Shown here one piece after another: positions 12,337 through 22,545 of a stretch of 64,000 nucleotides of DNA (position 1 is the stretch's first letter; each line of letters starts with the position of its first letter). The position numbers were made by a program, and so were the translations under genes. This stretch comes from Inonotus obliquus (lineage: Eukaryota; Basidiomycota; Agaricomycetes; Hymenochaetales; Hymenochaetaceae): positions 3,720,001 through 3,784,000 of the forward strand of contig JAJHTX010000002.1 of the NCBI GenBank assembly GCA_032164295.1, given 5' to 3'. The notes below the pieces were generated by a model. It did no database searches and was not told the origin of the DNA. It saw only the letters and a program-made list of their open reading frames with translations.

Positions 12337-14031
12337 ATGAGGCCCCGAGTTAACATCGCCAGCCCACAATCTGAAAGGCCCCCTGAATCGCTTCGCTCAT
12401 ATCCTACAGCGGCTCATTCCCATGCACATCGCGTCCCAGGTCCAAGTCCAGTCCCACTCCCAGCGCCTGGTTCAACCTACTATTCACCATCAATCGCACA
12501 AGCTAGAGATGCCTACCCTTCGTTCCTATCCCTTCAAGAGACGCTATTACTCCAGATCTCATGGTTATGGCGAGGATTCGTAGATGCTTTCAGATGGGAT
12601 ATCGTTGTTTCTACCGTAGCCAGGTGTGCGTCCTCGTATCCTCGCAATTCGTCATTTGTTTTCTTATCTTATCTCCATGTCCGATGAAAGTGATGCAGAG
12701 ATCAGAGCGAACATGTTCAAGTCGCTCTTATTAAATTCATTATCACTTTTGTCGATATACGTGTTTGACTTGCTGCTACAGCCGCTCGTACGAGACCAAC
12801 AGAAATGGTTACACCGCAATATGGGTTGGTTTTATAAAGTACTTTGGTTATTCCCGGTAGTCGGGGCATCACTCTATCTAAACGTGAGTTCCTCAAGTAT
12901 ATTTTGCTCGCTCCCTATGCATATCAATTGTGTCACGTAGAGCTCGTGGTGTTCAATCGTGGCGAATCGCGTGTACAGCCTTCGACACGGCAGTCGTAAA
13001 GCTGCGCCATCCACGTACACCGGTATCTTGACAGCCCTTGCTACGTCAGCCTATCGTGCAGTTATGATCTGCACTTCGGTTGTAATTGCCTTTGCGCTGG
13101 GATACGTGCCGGTAGTCGGATATACAGCCGGATTTATTTTCTTCTGTTGGGTCGATGCGTGAGTTCGTATTTTAGTCATGACGTGCTGTGTGTCTCGGCT
13201 AACTAAGTTGGTGAATAGCTATTATTGCTTTGAGTATGTTACCATGCCTTTTCGTCTACGTGATACTCATAGATTTACAGGTTTATTTGGGTTGCTCGAG
13301 GATTATCGCTTGCCCAGCGGATAGGACATCTTGAGGAACGATGGGCTTATTACCTTGCCTTTGGTGCGCCTCCCTTCTCGTCATTTCGCCGGGTAGTAAT
13401 GAATAACTCTCGCAGGTTTTCCCTCTTCTGCCCTTTGTATGTGGGGTAGCACCTTAGCAAACGCTGCAATCTTCGCTTTGGTCCTCCCGTCCGTACGTCT
13501 CTCTCTTCTCCAAGATCTCTCGCACAGTACAAATTGTTACGTTTCCAGTACATTATCATGGCAATGCACGCCAGACCTGTCCCATCAAACCCATACAACC
13601 CTCTCCCATCACCTCCATCCTCCTCCAGCACACCTTCAAATACAAATCACCAAGCGATCCGATACCCATCCCCATTCATCCCAATCCGAATACCCATCTT
13701 CGCTCTAGTCATCTGGATAAACGATCATATAGTTCGATTATTAAGTGTTAGCAGTGGAGGGAGGATCAAGAGTCGACAACAGTATCAACAGTATTCTCCT
13801 CGAGGCGGCGGAGGCGGTGAAGGGGGGATGGGAGGAGTAAATGTGAATGGGATGGGGGGTATGGGGGGTATAGGGAGGAGGAAGGGAATGGGATTAGGAT
13901 TGAGGGATGATGCTGTTGTTGAGAGCGTTGAAGAGGGGAGCGGGGATGGTGTTGTTGTTAATGAAGCTATGAGGTCTGCTGCTAGAAGTGGGATTCGGGT
14001 TACGGGGAGTAGGAGGAGGAAGGTTGAGTAG
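12337..14031 (+). CDS. EI24-domain ER membrane protein
   Basis: Matches the EI24 (PIG8) family, multi-pass ER membrane proteins linked in animals to autophagy. Exons: 12337-12623, 12691-12883, 12941-13158, 13219-13233, 13281-13363, 13416-13492, 13549-14031; 451 residues. The family core is clear: FIWVARGLSLAQRIGHLEERWAYY (about 239-262) and the following FPSALCMWGSTLANAAIF, ending in YIIMAMHARPVP. Hydrophobic segments sit near 107-125, 142-160, 200-235, 268-297 and 328-347. Exon 4 is only 15 nt; without it the frame and the WVDAYYCFEF join are lost. The C-terminal tail (about 365-420) is a low-complexity Gly/Met run. Convergent with the SHR3-type gene. Confidence 0.88.
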
Positions 14032-14563
14032 AATCGGTATAATTGATCAACTTGACCGTTTGTGGGTGCGAGATGAGATGAGACGAGGCAGGGGGTTAGT
14101 TTATTTCGAGCAATCTGATGTCAGGTATCAGCTATCATTCAGTCCAATAGACCAAAACCTGATTTCCAACCGTGACAGCAGATTTCAATTGGATTGGATT
14201 GGATTGGAAAGTGAGGGATACATCACATAGACGTAGACAACGAATTAACTGATACACGGTAAATAAAAAATGAGAGCCGTCAAGAACCATCCAACGAACA
14301 ACGAGAGCAGACTAACGATGTCAGGAGTCACCATTCAGGAATCAGGAATAAGCAAGACAGGATGGGGGAGAGACATGACGAGACCGGTTGAGACATGACA
14401 AACGGAAGGGAAGTTGGAGGGAATATGACACATATGAAATCAACTAGCGGCCGTTAACGACACGAAAATAGAGCGGGGATGATGAGTTACTTTTAAGCGG
14501 GAGTACGACATGACACGGCATGAAACTCGAGTTTTCCTCTTTTTTTATGTAAAGAATCAAGAA
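14032..14563. other. Intergenic between convergent genes
   Basis: Shared 3' flank of the EI24 and SHR3-type genes. No open frame of note; presumed untranslated ends and terminators of both. Confidence 0.5.
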
Positions 14564-15491
14564 TCAAGAATGTGAACGAGCATCAAGTGAAACACCATGA
14601 CCATGCTTAGGAGCTTTAACCGTCAACCTACTAGCAGGATTCATACCCTCTCCAGGCCGTCTTTTCACCTTCCTTGACATTCGTCGTTGACTTCTATCAT
14701 CCAATCCCAATCCAGACACACTCGCACCTTCATTTCCAACTCCATTTCCAACCCCACTCCCAACCCCACTCCCACTCACATCTCCGTCAAAATCACCATC
14801 TTCAGCATCAGCTCTTTCAGCCCACCACCTAGCAGCCTGTAAAGCCATAACACCTGTTAAAGAAACACTCGCTACGAGATTGGCTGTTGCGAAATTGAGG
14901 ACTTCTGATTTGAGGATGTTTGATGGTGCTTGGGTATCGGGTTCGGAAGGGATGGGTGGAGGGATGGATGTGAAGACGGCGTCGAATGCTATACAAAAGT
15001 AAAATTAGAAAGAGGATAAATAGGAGAAGAGCTGAGAGAAATGTGAGGAGACGTACTGGGGATGATTTTGTACAAATAAACTGAAATGGCCGTCCCATAT
15101 AAAACTATCATCATCGTCAGCTTGCCAGTTCCAGCCACATCTCACCATGCAAAAAAGACACGTACAGATACTAGCTCCATCAAACATCAAATTCCCCGCA
15201 GCGCCATCACCAAAACTCCAGAGGATCGTAGCGGCTCCTAACGTAACGATAGCAGCCAAAACGTAACCCAGCTCTGAAGGTGCTCGAGAGAATAAAGAAT
15301 AGTAGATCGCTGCTGTCCATATGTTTTCACTTGTAACTGATGGTTTCCAGAGTGTTAAACCATCTGCGATCCAGTGTACGAACAGGATGCCTATTTTTTT
15401 TTTGAATGTAGTGTCAGAGATGTTTTGCATGAATAGACGTACCGAGGAGAAAAGAAGTGATACAGATTATAGCTGCTACACGTAAAGCCAT
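14564..15491 (-). CDS. SHR3-type ER membrane packaging chaperone
   Basis: Shr3-domain protein; in yeasts Shr3/Psh3 is an ER membrane chaperone that lets amino-acid permeases fold and enter COPII vesicles. Exons (minus): 15491-15443, 15390-15166, 15104-15057, 14988-14564; 248 residues; introns 51, 61 and 68 nt. Four hydrophobic segments are seen: residues 4-22 (VAAIICITSFLLGILF), about 48-82 (two helices around ELGYVLAAIVTLGAATILW), 92-107 (LYGTAISVYLYKII) and about 140-160 (ANLVASVSLTGVMAL). The segment ending in TLWKPSVTSENIW is the part I associate most with the family. The C terminus is acidic then basic and soluble, containing short Gly-Ser-Val repeats. The ATG at 15491 is the only start that puts a hydrophobic helix first. 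Confidence 0.82.
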
Positions 15492-17590
15492 TGGTGGTGG
15501 TGGAGGGAAGCCAAGATGGATGGTTGAGGCGTATTTTTGAATGATGGTAATGACATGATGCATGATTATTTTTCACGTGCAAAGTTTTTCCGAGGTCGTC
15601 TGACACGAGATTTTGAATCCGTCGCGTCGCCCTCTTTCGGCTTTGTCAACTTACTCCTTGCCGCCATGACGAGCAAGTATTATAGTCTCGGGGCTACGTG
15701 TGCAAGGTAGTCGGAACATCTTATCAAATAGTTGTCGTGGTCTGCGTCTCGGGTCTTGAATGACGGTCATGGCGTAATTAGGAAGATTAATATTACATTG
15801 CATGACCGCAGATTGATACCTCAGAATGTCGGATCGACTTGAAGGCCTACTATTGGCAAACGGTCGGTAAGCCCGAGCTATGTCTCTCGTCGTCTTCGAA
15901 TGCGACAGTCTGACCGATGTGCCCCATTCCCTTCCCAGAATCACACACTAGTATCAGCAGCTGTATACTGTGATCGATTGTAGCCACAGAGGAACATTAC
16001 ACTCCGCGTTTCCAGAAACTCAAGCCACAATACTGCACCCGCGTGGAGCAATTCGGAGGAGTCCCAGAACCAACACTTACCCGAAATCCATGCAACAAAC
16101 CCTCTGTTACACATTACTGAAGCGACGCAAACAGTGTCGCAGCGTTTTGCTTTATCGAGTCGGTTACAGTAGGTTCCGCGATGATCCGACTGAGCAACTT
16201 CGCCGTCCGTTGAACTGCAGCAAGCTAATGCACTTTTGGACATGAGATTAACTTCTGCGGCTGGCACTTTATTTCAATGGTGTATTCAACGAATACAATG
16301 TGGCTGCAACGCGGAGCCTACTCGATCCAACGCACTTCATCGTGCTTGCCAAGCATAGAAATGAAAGAGATGTCACTTTCCCCTCCGCTGCGACTGTGTA
16401 TAGTTTCGACTGTGCATACAGAACGTAACATCGGTACTGAAGTGCTCTACTTGAGCGTGTTGCTAGTCACAATGCACCTCGCTGCCATGGCTCGAAGAAC
16501 CCTCAGACTGAAGGTCCCTGACTACGGTCGGCTGATCAATGTCTGGATTGAGATTGACAGAACTAGGAGACGGTCTGCACATCTACGAAAACTTTTCAAG
16601 GTCAGGTCTCGAATTTGACGTGCATGCGTCTGCTTGGTCGTATTATTCCGCAATTGTCGTAAGAGTGTAATTTCTCATTGACGGCAAATCCACATCAATT
16701 GATTCCACTTGCCCGCTAACGCGGCGGATTGCATGGCTCCTTTATGACGCAGTAGGCTGACATCGGGCGCGGGCTTGGCAAGCACTACTTGAATGTCTAT
16801 CCTGGCCATGATCTACTGCGGTCGACTGCGCGGAATGTGGCATTCATTCATTTCCTCCTTTCGTATCTAAATGCCGCCATCGCGCAGCAGGATGTCTGAG
16901 TGCTTTGCATAGCATCGATAAAGAAGGTCCATTCGAGTTTACGGCGTGCCTCAATGAGCGTTGGATCGTGGATTCGGATATAAAAGCTGCTATTTCAGCC
17001 CCATCCTATCTCTGTCGGTATCTTTTTCAACTGCTGAATCGCTTAGAGTACAGTATAAGAGGCTTCCTTCGGACACCCCCCCTCCTTTGGACACTCAACA
17101 TTTTTACCACAACCATCCATCCTACACACTTTAAAAAAATTACACAATAAGACACTTATCATAGCTTACTATGTTTCAAATTTGACGGTGTGATATTTTG
17201 TATTGCAATTATTATCGATGAAATAGTCAAGATACCATGTGACTTCAAGTCAGACAGAACATGCCGGTAACTCAATATCAATCCTTTTCGCCACAGATAA
17301 AATGCAAGAACTATGTATCCATAAAGTACAGGTCCTAAACTACAATCCTAGAATTTTTGTTGCACGAATATGTTATAAAGTACAATTTATTCATGGAAAT
17401 ATGTACAATGTGTGACAAAACATCGGTTTGTCACACCTTTAATCCGTGGCTGCAATTTTTAATCTGGTCGTTGTAGCTGCTACACTCTTGCACCCCACCC
17501 CATCTACTACTCAAATGGTCAGACGAGCATTGTCTGAGTCTCTCAAGTCACTCTGTCAGCAAAAAGCTAAGGAATCCAAGGTTGCGGAAG
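15492..17590. other. Intergenic, no gene recognised
   Basis: Separates the host gene block from the transposon nest. Frames of about 100 codons (15941-16267 minus, 16277-16618 plus) have no recognisable domain. AT content rises toward the right. Confidence 0.45.
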
Positions 17591-17781
17591 TGTTATGCGA
17601 AACGACGGGTTCGGGGGTACTCGAACGGAGTCGGGGTCTCTCACACCAGAGCTTAGGGTACGCTGCCTCAAACGTCGAAGACTTGCACAACGACGGAGAC
17701 GATCACGCAGGCTAAGGGATGGTGGTGGTAAGAAGATATATTTAAGTTAGTACAAACAATGAGTAAATACCTAAGGGATGG
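17591..17781 (-). repeat. Truncated LTR of family C (target of LTR B)
   Basis: Begins TGTTATGCG and matches, in reverse complement, the solo LTR at 41479-41919 from its CA end back through the U5 region and the repeat-bounded intron. The match resumes at 30638 after the LTR B insertion and stops at 30652, where element D begins, so only about 200 bp remain. Its left flank is GGAAG; the matching right flank is not in the window, because the rest of this LTR was lost at the left end of element D. Confidence 0.8.
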
Positions 17782-18075
17782 TGAAAGGATTGTGCTGAAA
17801 TTTTGATTCGATTAGGAACGCCGATCGAAACTACCCCGGATGGGACCGGTTAATTTCACTGGCCGGAGACGATCAGGATCGACAGCGAGAAGCGAAGAAC
17901 ACGCACGGCTAATACAATCCGAAGCCGACGATCAAGAAGCATCGGCTAGCAACGCTAATCCCAACGATCACACTAAACCTTCGCAAACGATGCAGCAAGT
18001 ACAGCAACCTCCAACGGCTTGCCATAAATGCAGAAGAGTGCGACAGATCATCGAAGACCTACACAAGATAATACT

Positions 18076-18080
18076 ACGGG
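18076..18080. repeat. Target-site duplication of element A (left)
   Basis: ACGGG immediately before the 5' LTR; the same five bases occur at 29350-29354 after the 3' LTR. Confidence 0.93.
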
Positions 18081-18123
18081 TGTTAGAAAGGTAGTATTAT
18101 CCATCATTAATAAGCCAATAACT

Positions 18124-18885
18124 ATGAGCGTCCTACGTTGGATACAAGAGCGGTTAGCGGCAGTAATACAAGTACTAGAACAGCCTATCGTTCCACCGAC
18201 ACCGCGAAGCAATATACTACGATGTTGCAACACGTGCCGCCCAGCTAAAGAACTAGCTGGAGGGCTAATGCGAGAATTAATCAGAGAGATCACGTACGGG
18301 GACATAATGAACGGACAAGCCGATATAATGATACGACGTCGATTTGTAGAACTAACCTACGACCCTAACCAACAAATACAAAAAGCTTATGAAAGGGAGA
18401 TACGAGTATTATCCTACGACGCCAGACACTTTGTAATGATGGTCGGAATACGAAACGTAGCACAGGAAGGAAGACACGAACAATGCGACGCAGCTATAGT
18501 AGATGTCGACATTGCCTACAAGCGAGACCAAGCCGGAACGAATGAGAGAACTGCATATGCTTGGGGGCATTGGATAATGAATTACATAAGTCGAGGATTA
18601 CCTTATGGATATACCATAATGGAAATAAAGGTAGAACAGTACGGCGGAGTAATACACCTACAAGGAGTACAAGGGGTAAACCTACAACGTGCCAGGACAA
18701 CGCTAGGATATACACGAGTGCAAACTATTCGAAACTGGCTGACTGTACCACGACCGATACCAACGAGACCCGAAATACAAGGACAGATGACTCAGCAATT
18801 ACCTAGAATAGCTGAATTAGATCAAGTGCCGTTACCTATACAAGAATCAAACCTATCTGCGAGATGGTACCGCCCACTGCACTAA
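18124..18885 (+). CDS. U3-encoded CxxC protein of element A (5' copy)
   Basis: 253 residues from the ATG at 18124, wholly inside the LTR and upstream of its TATA box. The 5' copy is therefore not in the element's own transcript; the twin in the 3' LTR is. Visible: a Cys cluster CCNTC at about residues 33-37, a helical LMRELIREIT segment, HFVMMVGIRN near 102-111, and a basic, aromatic C terminus. No signal peptide or membrane helix. I do not recognise the family. Its length, coding composition and a related frame in LTR B argue that it is a real gene of this LTR group. Confidence 0.6.
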   Translation: MSVLRWIQERLAAVIQVLEQPIVPPTPRSNILRCCNTCRPAKELAGGLMRELIREITYGDIMNGQADIMIRRRFVELTYDPNQQIQKAYEREIRVLSYDARHFVMMVGIRNVAQEGRHEQCDAAIVDVDIAYKRDQAGTNERTAYAWGHWIMNYISRGLPYGYTIMEIKVEQYGGVIHLQGVQGVNLQRARTTLGYTRVQTIRNWLTVPRPIPTRPEIQGQMTQQLPRIAELDQVPLPIQESNLSARWYRPLH

Positions 18886-19032
18886 ACTAATCAAAGAGAG
18901 GCTAGTAATACAGAGGTAGTGAAATAAGGAAGGAAGTAAAGAGAAAGCACGGACCAGGTATCATGGAGGAAGAAACAGATAAATACCATAAACAGTAAGT
19001 AACAAGGTAGTAACGTCACACATGTAAATTAG

Positions 19033-19076
19033 TATATAAGGAGGCCATCGTAGAGCCGACCTAGCAGTTTAATCCA
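19033..19076 (+). promoter_or_regulatory. TATA box and predicted RNA start of element A
   Basis: TATATAA at 19033-19039; 33 nt after its first base begins AGTTTAATCCA (19066-19076), the exact complement of the primer-binding site at 19538-19548. This places the likely RNA 5' end at 19066. Confidence 0.7.
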
Positions 19077-19537
19077 AGTCAAGGGACCCTACCATAAGTC
19101 CCTAAGTTAAATCGTAACATCAATTACTTGCGAGCCAGTAAATTACCAGTAGCGACACGGCTGAACTGAACCGATTGTGTGAAATCGAAGTAAAGCTAAA
19201 AATACGGATTGCAACTAGATTGTTCTCCCTATTGTCTGCACGGTACGAGCTACTCACAACGTAGTGCGATTCCCGATATTCCCTTATCGTGAATACCAAT
19301 CAGTATAACAATCGCGTATTCCCGCCGACTTAATACTGTACGATTATAGTATCAGGTTCAACTGCAATATTAGTTAGTTGCTAGTTGTTTCAGATCGGAT
19401 CAGCTACACAGTCCACTAAGGTGATTAGCAATTCCATAACCAGTATTGTAGAATTTGGATTAACCCCTCAAACCGAGGAATTAGCCAGATTGGTCCGTCG
19501 ATCAAGAATCAACGAACCCTCCACGGAGATAAACATC

Positions 19538-19548
19538 TGGATTAAACT
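19538..19548 (+). other. Primer-binding site of element A (self-priming type)
   Basis: TGGATTAAACT, two bases after the 5' LTR. It pairs over exactly 11 nt with the predicted 5' end of the RNA (19066-19076) and not beyond on either side. This is the arrangement known from Tf1 of fission yeast, where the RNA's own first 11 nt prime reverse transcription. Confidence 0.7.
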
Positions 19549-19637
19549 CCCTTCTTGGCAAGCTTAAAGGAACAAGCGCAGACTATTGCCAATAAAGGTA
19601 ATTGTGATAGCACGAACTAGTCATTCAAATAGACTGA

Positions 19638-20027
19638 TTGAATAATTCCCTTATCCAATCAGTAGGCCACCTGGAACGGCAAATAGACATCAGTAACAAC
19701 CACCGAAACCTAGAACCACAGGTCGGGTTAACATTGGAGCGTGCAAAACAAACGCAGGAACGAGAACAAGGAGCGCCGAAAGATATAGACGCGTGGAAGC
19801 TAATAGCGAGGCAACCAATTTGGCAAGATCTCTACTGGGATCATTTCAAGACAGGAAGGGTTATAGGCAAAGTGTCACCTACACCGCACGAGAGTGTATT
19901 TAAGAAAGCACTAGAAAACGGAGGAGGAACGTTGTACTCCGCGCAAGCACACGCCAACCTATTACACCGAATACTACTAGCCCTACTCAACGGAAAGAAA
20001 GAGAAAGCAAAAGCAAGTAAAGTATAA
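19638..20027 (+). CDS. Leader ORF 1 of element A, no ATG
   Basis: An open frame of 129 codons between a TGA (19635) and a TAA (20025), with no methionine codon. The product would be hydrophilic, Gln/Glu-rich and basic at its end (GKKEKAKASKV). No domain recognised. Translation would need a near-cognate start or splicing. It is in the same frame as leader ORF 2, separated from it by two TAA codons, so the two could once have been one gene. Whether it is translated is unknown. Confidence 0.4.
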   Translation: MNNSLIQSVGHLERQIDISNNHRNLEPQVGLTLERAKQTQEREQGAPKDIDAWKLIARQPIWQDLYWDHFKTGRVIGKVSPTPHESVFKKALENGGGTLYSAQAHANLLHRILLALLNGKKEKAKASKV

Positions 20028-20048
20028 GCGCAAAAACCGAATACATAA

Positions 20049-21653
20049 TTAAATATAACTATAGTGGCTTACGAAGGAATATACGCGGGGCTGGTTACAG
20101 TATTCATATTTGGTACGATCTACTATAGGACAGCGATCGCAAGTGCGCTCAGACGAGGAACAAGACTACTTCAATACCTGTCTATTTACGAACCCTACGC
20201 AACGCAGTGGGGGATATATCACTACTCAACTGCCATTGGAACGCAAGTGGACCGATTGGCCGGAAGGATCGAACTAATCCTCAACACACAGGCTGAAAAG
20301 GATCAAGCGTTGGGAGTGTACCTAGACCATCAGTTCAATCAACATATCGAGAAACATAGCCGCTGGCACAGGAGTAACGACGAGGCACACCATATCACCA
20401 GAACGTTAGTAAGGTACAACCAGACAGAGCTAGGCATCCTCCGGACTATAACGAGAGAAGTACAACACACCTTCGAGACGCTACAGCGAAGACAAGAAGA
20501 GCACATAGAGCGGTGGACTGCCCGAGAACACCGAGACGCTGAATTTCAGCGCGAATTATTAGATAAAGTAAGCCGCATCGAGACAAACTTCCTACGCCTA
20601 AGGAATCAAGTGTCGGATATCAGAGTCGCACTCGCCGCGTGGGAAGGAGAAGAAAGACAGCGAGAGGAAGCGGAAATCCAACAAGACTGGAACACCGTCG
20701 GATCGTTATTAGGAGACGATCAAGATCAACCAACGCCGGAACTAACTCAGTCCGAAGCCAGTTGGGAATCACCGAACGAATCGGAGCAGAACGGAGGAGA
20801 GTGGGGAACAGGGAGCCGTTGGGCAAATTCAGAGCCAAACGGGTTTAGGGACTTCAACGGAGACGAAAGTTACAGGCACCCAGACTCGCCAATTCCCACT
20901 ATTTCAGACGAGGAACCGGAAGAAGGAGAGATACAATTACACGTAGTCGACTTCAGGGCCCAGAACGAAAGTGAGAACCTAACTACCATCACGGAAGAAG
21001 AAGAAGGCATTAACCAAGAAAGTAGTACCTCCGGGATTACATTTGATAACGGGAGAAGACTACCAAGCGGCATTAACGTTACTCGAGATCAGGCAGGGAA
21101 CGTCCGCATAGACCTGCGAGGATTGGCTAGGTTAAACATAAACGAGATAGTCGAGGAAGTAATTACAGAGCTACAAGAAGAACTAAAACCGACAAACGAA
21201 CAAATCCCAACAATAACCATTAGTCGCAAATATCATCGAAAAGCAGATCAGGACAGAATAGCTAAAGGAATCATAGGTCGAATCCGAGAACAAAGGGAAG
21301 CAAACAATAGGAAAGAAGAAACCAGAGAAGTCCAAACCGAACGAGAACAGGGGATCATTGAAGAGGTAGAAACGAGAGGAAGGTTGGTATTGTATTATTC
21401 CCCAGGATCCACGACCAGTGGCAATTCAGAAGAATTCTCCAGCCCATTCAGCAACGTTAGTCAAGCCCACAGTAGCAATACCACAGAAGACGAATACCTA
21501 GAAGACAATTATCGAAGGCATTTAGCGTTACTAGAATTCGACCCGGCAGAACTCGAAATCTCGGAACAAGAACTGAGAGACCGATTGACTTGGGATTCAA
21601 GCGAAGATGACGAGCCTACAAATGAGTATGTCGCAGAAACCACCGAAGTTTAG
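20049..21653 (+). CDS. Leader ORF 2 of element A: Met-free membrane/coiled-coil protein
   Basis: 534 open codons without a single ATG. A GTG at 20064 in a good context (A at -3, G at +4) is the best candidate start, giving 529 residues. Near the N terminus is a hydrophobic segment IYAGLVTVFIFGTIYY (about residues 6-21), then a helical, probably coiled-coil region (about 60-200; ARE, LRN and EEERQREEAE-like heptads), then a long acidic Ser/Glu/Asn-rich tail. The last 47 nt overlap gag in a different frame. Not related to any gag, protease or envelope protein that I recognise. Such a long open frame is hard to explain without translation. Confidence 0.5.
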   Translation, partial: LNITIVAYEGIYAGLVTVFIFGTIYYRTAIASALRRGTRLLQYLSIYEPYATQWGIYHYSTAIGTQVDRLAGRIELILNTQAEKDQALGVYLDHQFNQHIEKHSRWHRSNDEAHHITRTLVRYNQTELGILRTITREVQHTFETLQRRQEEHIERWTAREHRDAEFQRELLDKVSRIETNFLRLRNQVSDIRVALAAWEGEERQREEAEIQQDWNTVGSLLGDDQDQPTPELTQSEASWESPNESEQNGGEWGTGSRWANSEPNGFRDFNGDESYRHPDSPIPTISDEEPEEGEIQLHVVDFRAQNESENLTTITEEEEGINQESSTSGITFDNGRRLPSGINVTRDQAGNVRIDLRGLARLNINEIVEEVITELQEELKPTNEQIPTITISRKYHRKADQDRIAKGIIGRIREQREANNRKEETREVQTEREQGIIEEVETRGRLVLYYSPGSTTSGNSEEFSSPFSNVSQAHSSNTTEDEYLEDNYRRHLALLEFDPAELEISEQELRDRLTWDSSEDDEPTNEYVAETTEV

Positions 21654-22545
21654 AGGAAGAGATAAGGAGAACGTGGATGTATTTATAAATAAAATGATTA
21701 GTAATTTTGCATGGATGGATGCGCAAAATCAGAGCAACAAACAAGCGGCACTAACAGATAGTAACAAAGCCTACATCATGTGCCAATGCATGGAAGAGAA
21801 GGCTGCCACGTGGGTAAGCACAGCGTTAAAAACAAATCCGCTAGATATGATAGGAAAAGGGCAAGTATGGGAAACGTTTGAAGAATTCTTAACCTACATA
21901 AGGAGCAACCACAAACAATACTATGACCCTGTAGAAGACGCAACGAATAAATTAGTAAATATTGTACAAGAAGGCTCCATATTGCAGTACAATAGTGATT
22001 TCGGAAAGATAGTATCAGAATTAGATAAGGCAGTATGGCCGGATAAGGCACTTACAGTATTATACAGAAGAGGGATGAAAGATTATATTTATGCGCAGTT
22101 AGCAGGACAAACGGAAAGCGCGAAATGGACACTAGCAAACTGGATGAGCCGAGCAGTAGCACTAGAAGGCGCAAGATATGGCGCCAAGGCAAGGACTAAG
22201 ACCTTCACGAGCAACTGGGAAAAACCCCAGAGGAGAAAAGACGATGTAGTCCCAATGGACGTAGACGTACGAAAATTCAGAAAGAGGACTAATAAAGGAA
22301 AACCCAGGTACCGGAGTAACCAAAAACCGAAGAATACGACGGGTTGTTACAGATGTGGTAAACCAGGTCACATTGCCAGAGAATGCAGAGTGAAACCACG
22401 AGAAGGAAAACCTCCGAGTAGACCGGGCTATCAAAAATTCAAGAGAAGATTGATAGGAGAAGAATCGGAATATGAAGGCTCCAACGAGGCTAGCGATAAT
22501 GAGAAAGAAAGAGAACCTAAAGAGGATTTTCAAGAAAGCGACTGA
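21607..22545 (+). CDS. gag: Gag of element A
   Basis: 312 residues. The ATG at 21607 is the first ATG after the predicted RNA start. A helical retrotransposon-gag domain (about 30-200; AATWVSTALK, WETFEEFLTYIRSNHK) is followed by a basic linker and one CCHC zinc knuckle CYRCGKPGHIAREC (about 247-260), then an acidic tail. It packages the genomic RNA into the particle. Ends at TGA 22543; the downstream pol frame is -1 relative to gag. Confidence 0.88.
   Translation: MTSLQMSMSQKPPKFRGRDKENVDVFINKMISNFAWMDAQNQSNKQAALTDSNKAYIMCQCMEEKAATWVSTALKTNPLDMIGKGQVWETFEEFLTYIRSNHKQYYDPVEDATNKLVNIVQEGSILQYNSDFGKIVSELDKAVWPDKALTVLYRRGMKDYIYAQLAGQTESAKWTLANWMSRAVALEGARYGAKARTKTFTSNWEKPQRRKDDVVPMDVDVRKFRKRTNKGKPRYRSNQKPKNTTGCYRCGKPGHIARECRVKPREGKPPSRPGYQKFKRRLIGEESEYEGSNEASDNEKEREPKEDFQESD

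Larger units (their letters stand above)
18081..19535 (+). repeat. 5' LTR of element A
   Basis: TGTTAGAAAG...GATAAACA, 1455 bp. U3 holds an ORF (18124-18885) and a TATA box (TATATAA, 19033-19039); the predicted RNA start is 19066. I found no difference from the 3' LTR when reading the two in parallel. Confidence 0.93.

Noticed and set aside
20620..21073. Antisense frames inside leader ORF 2
   Set aside because: Shadows of the plus-strand coding composition; no independent support.
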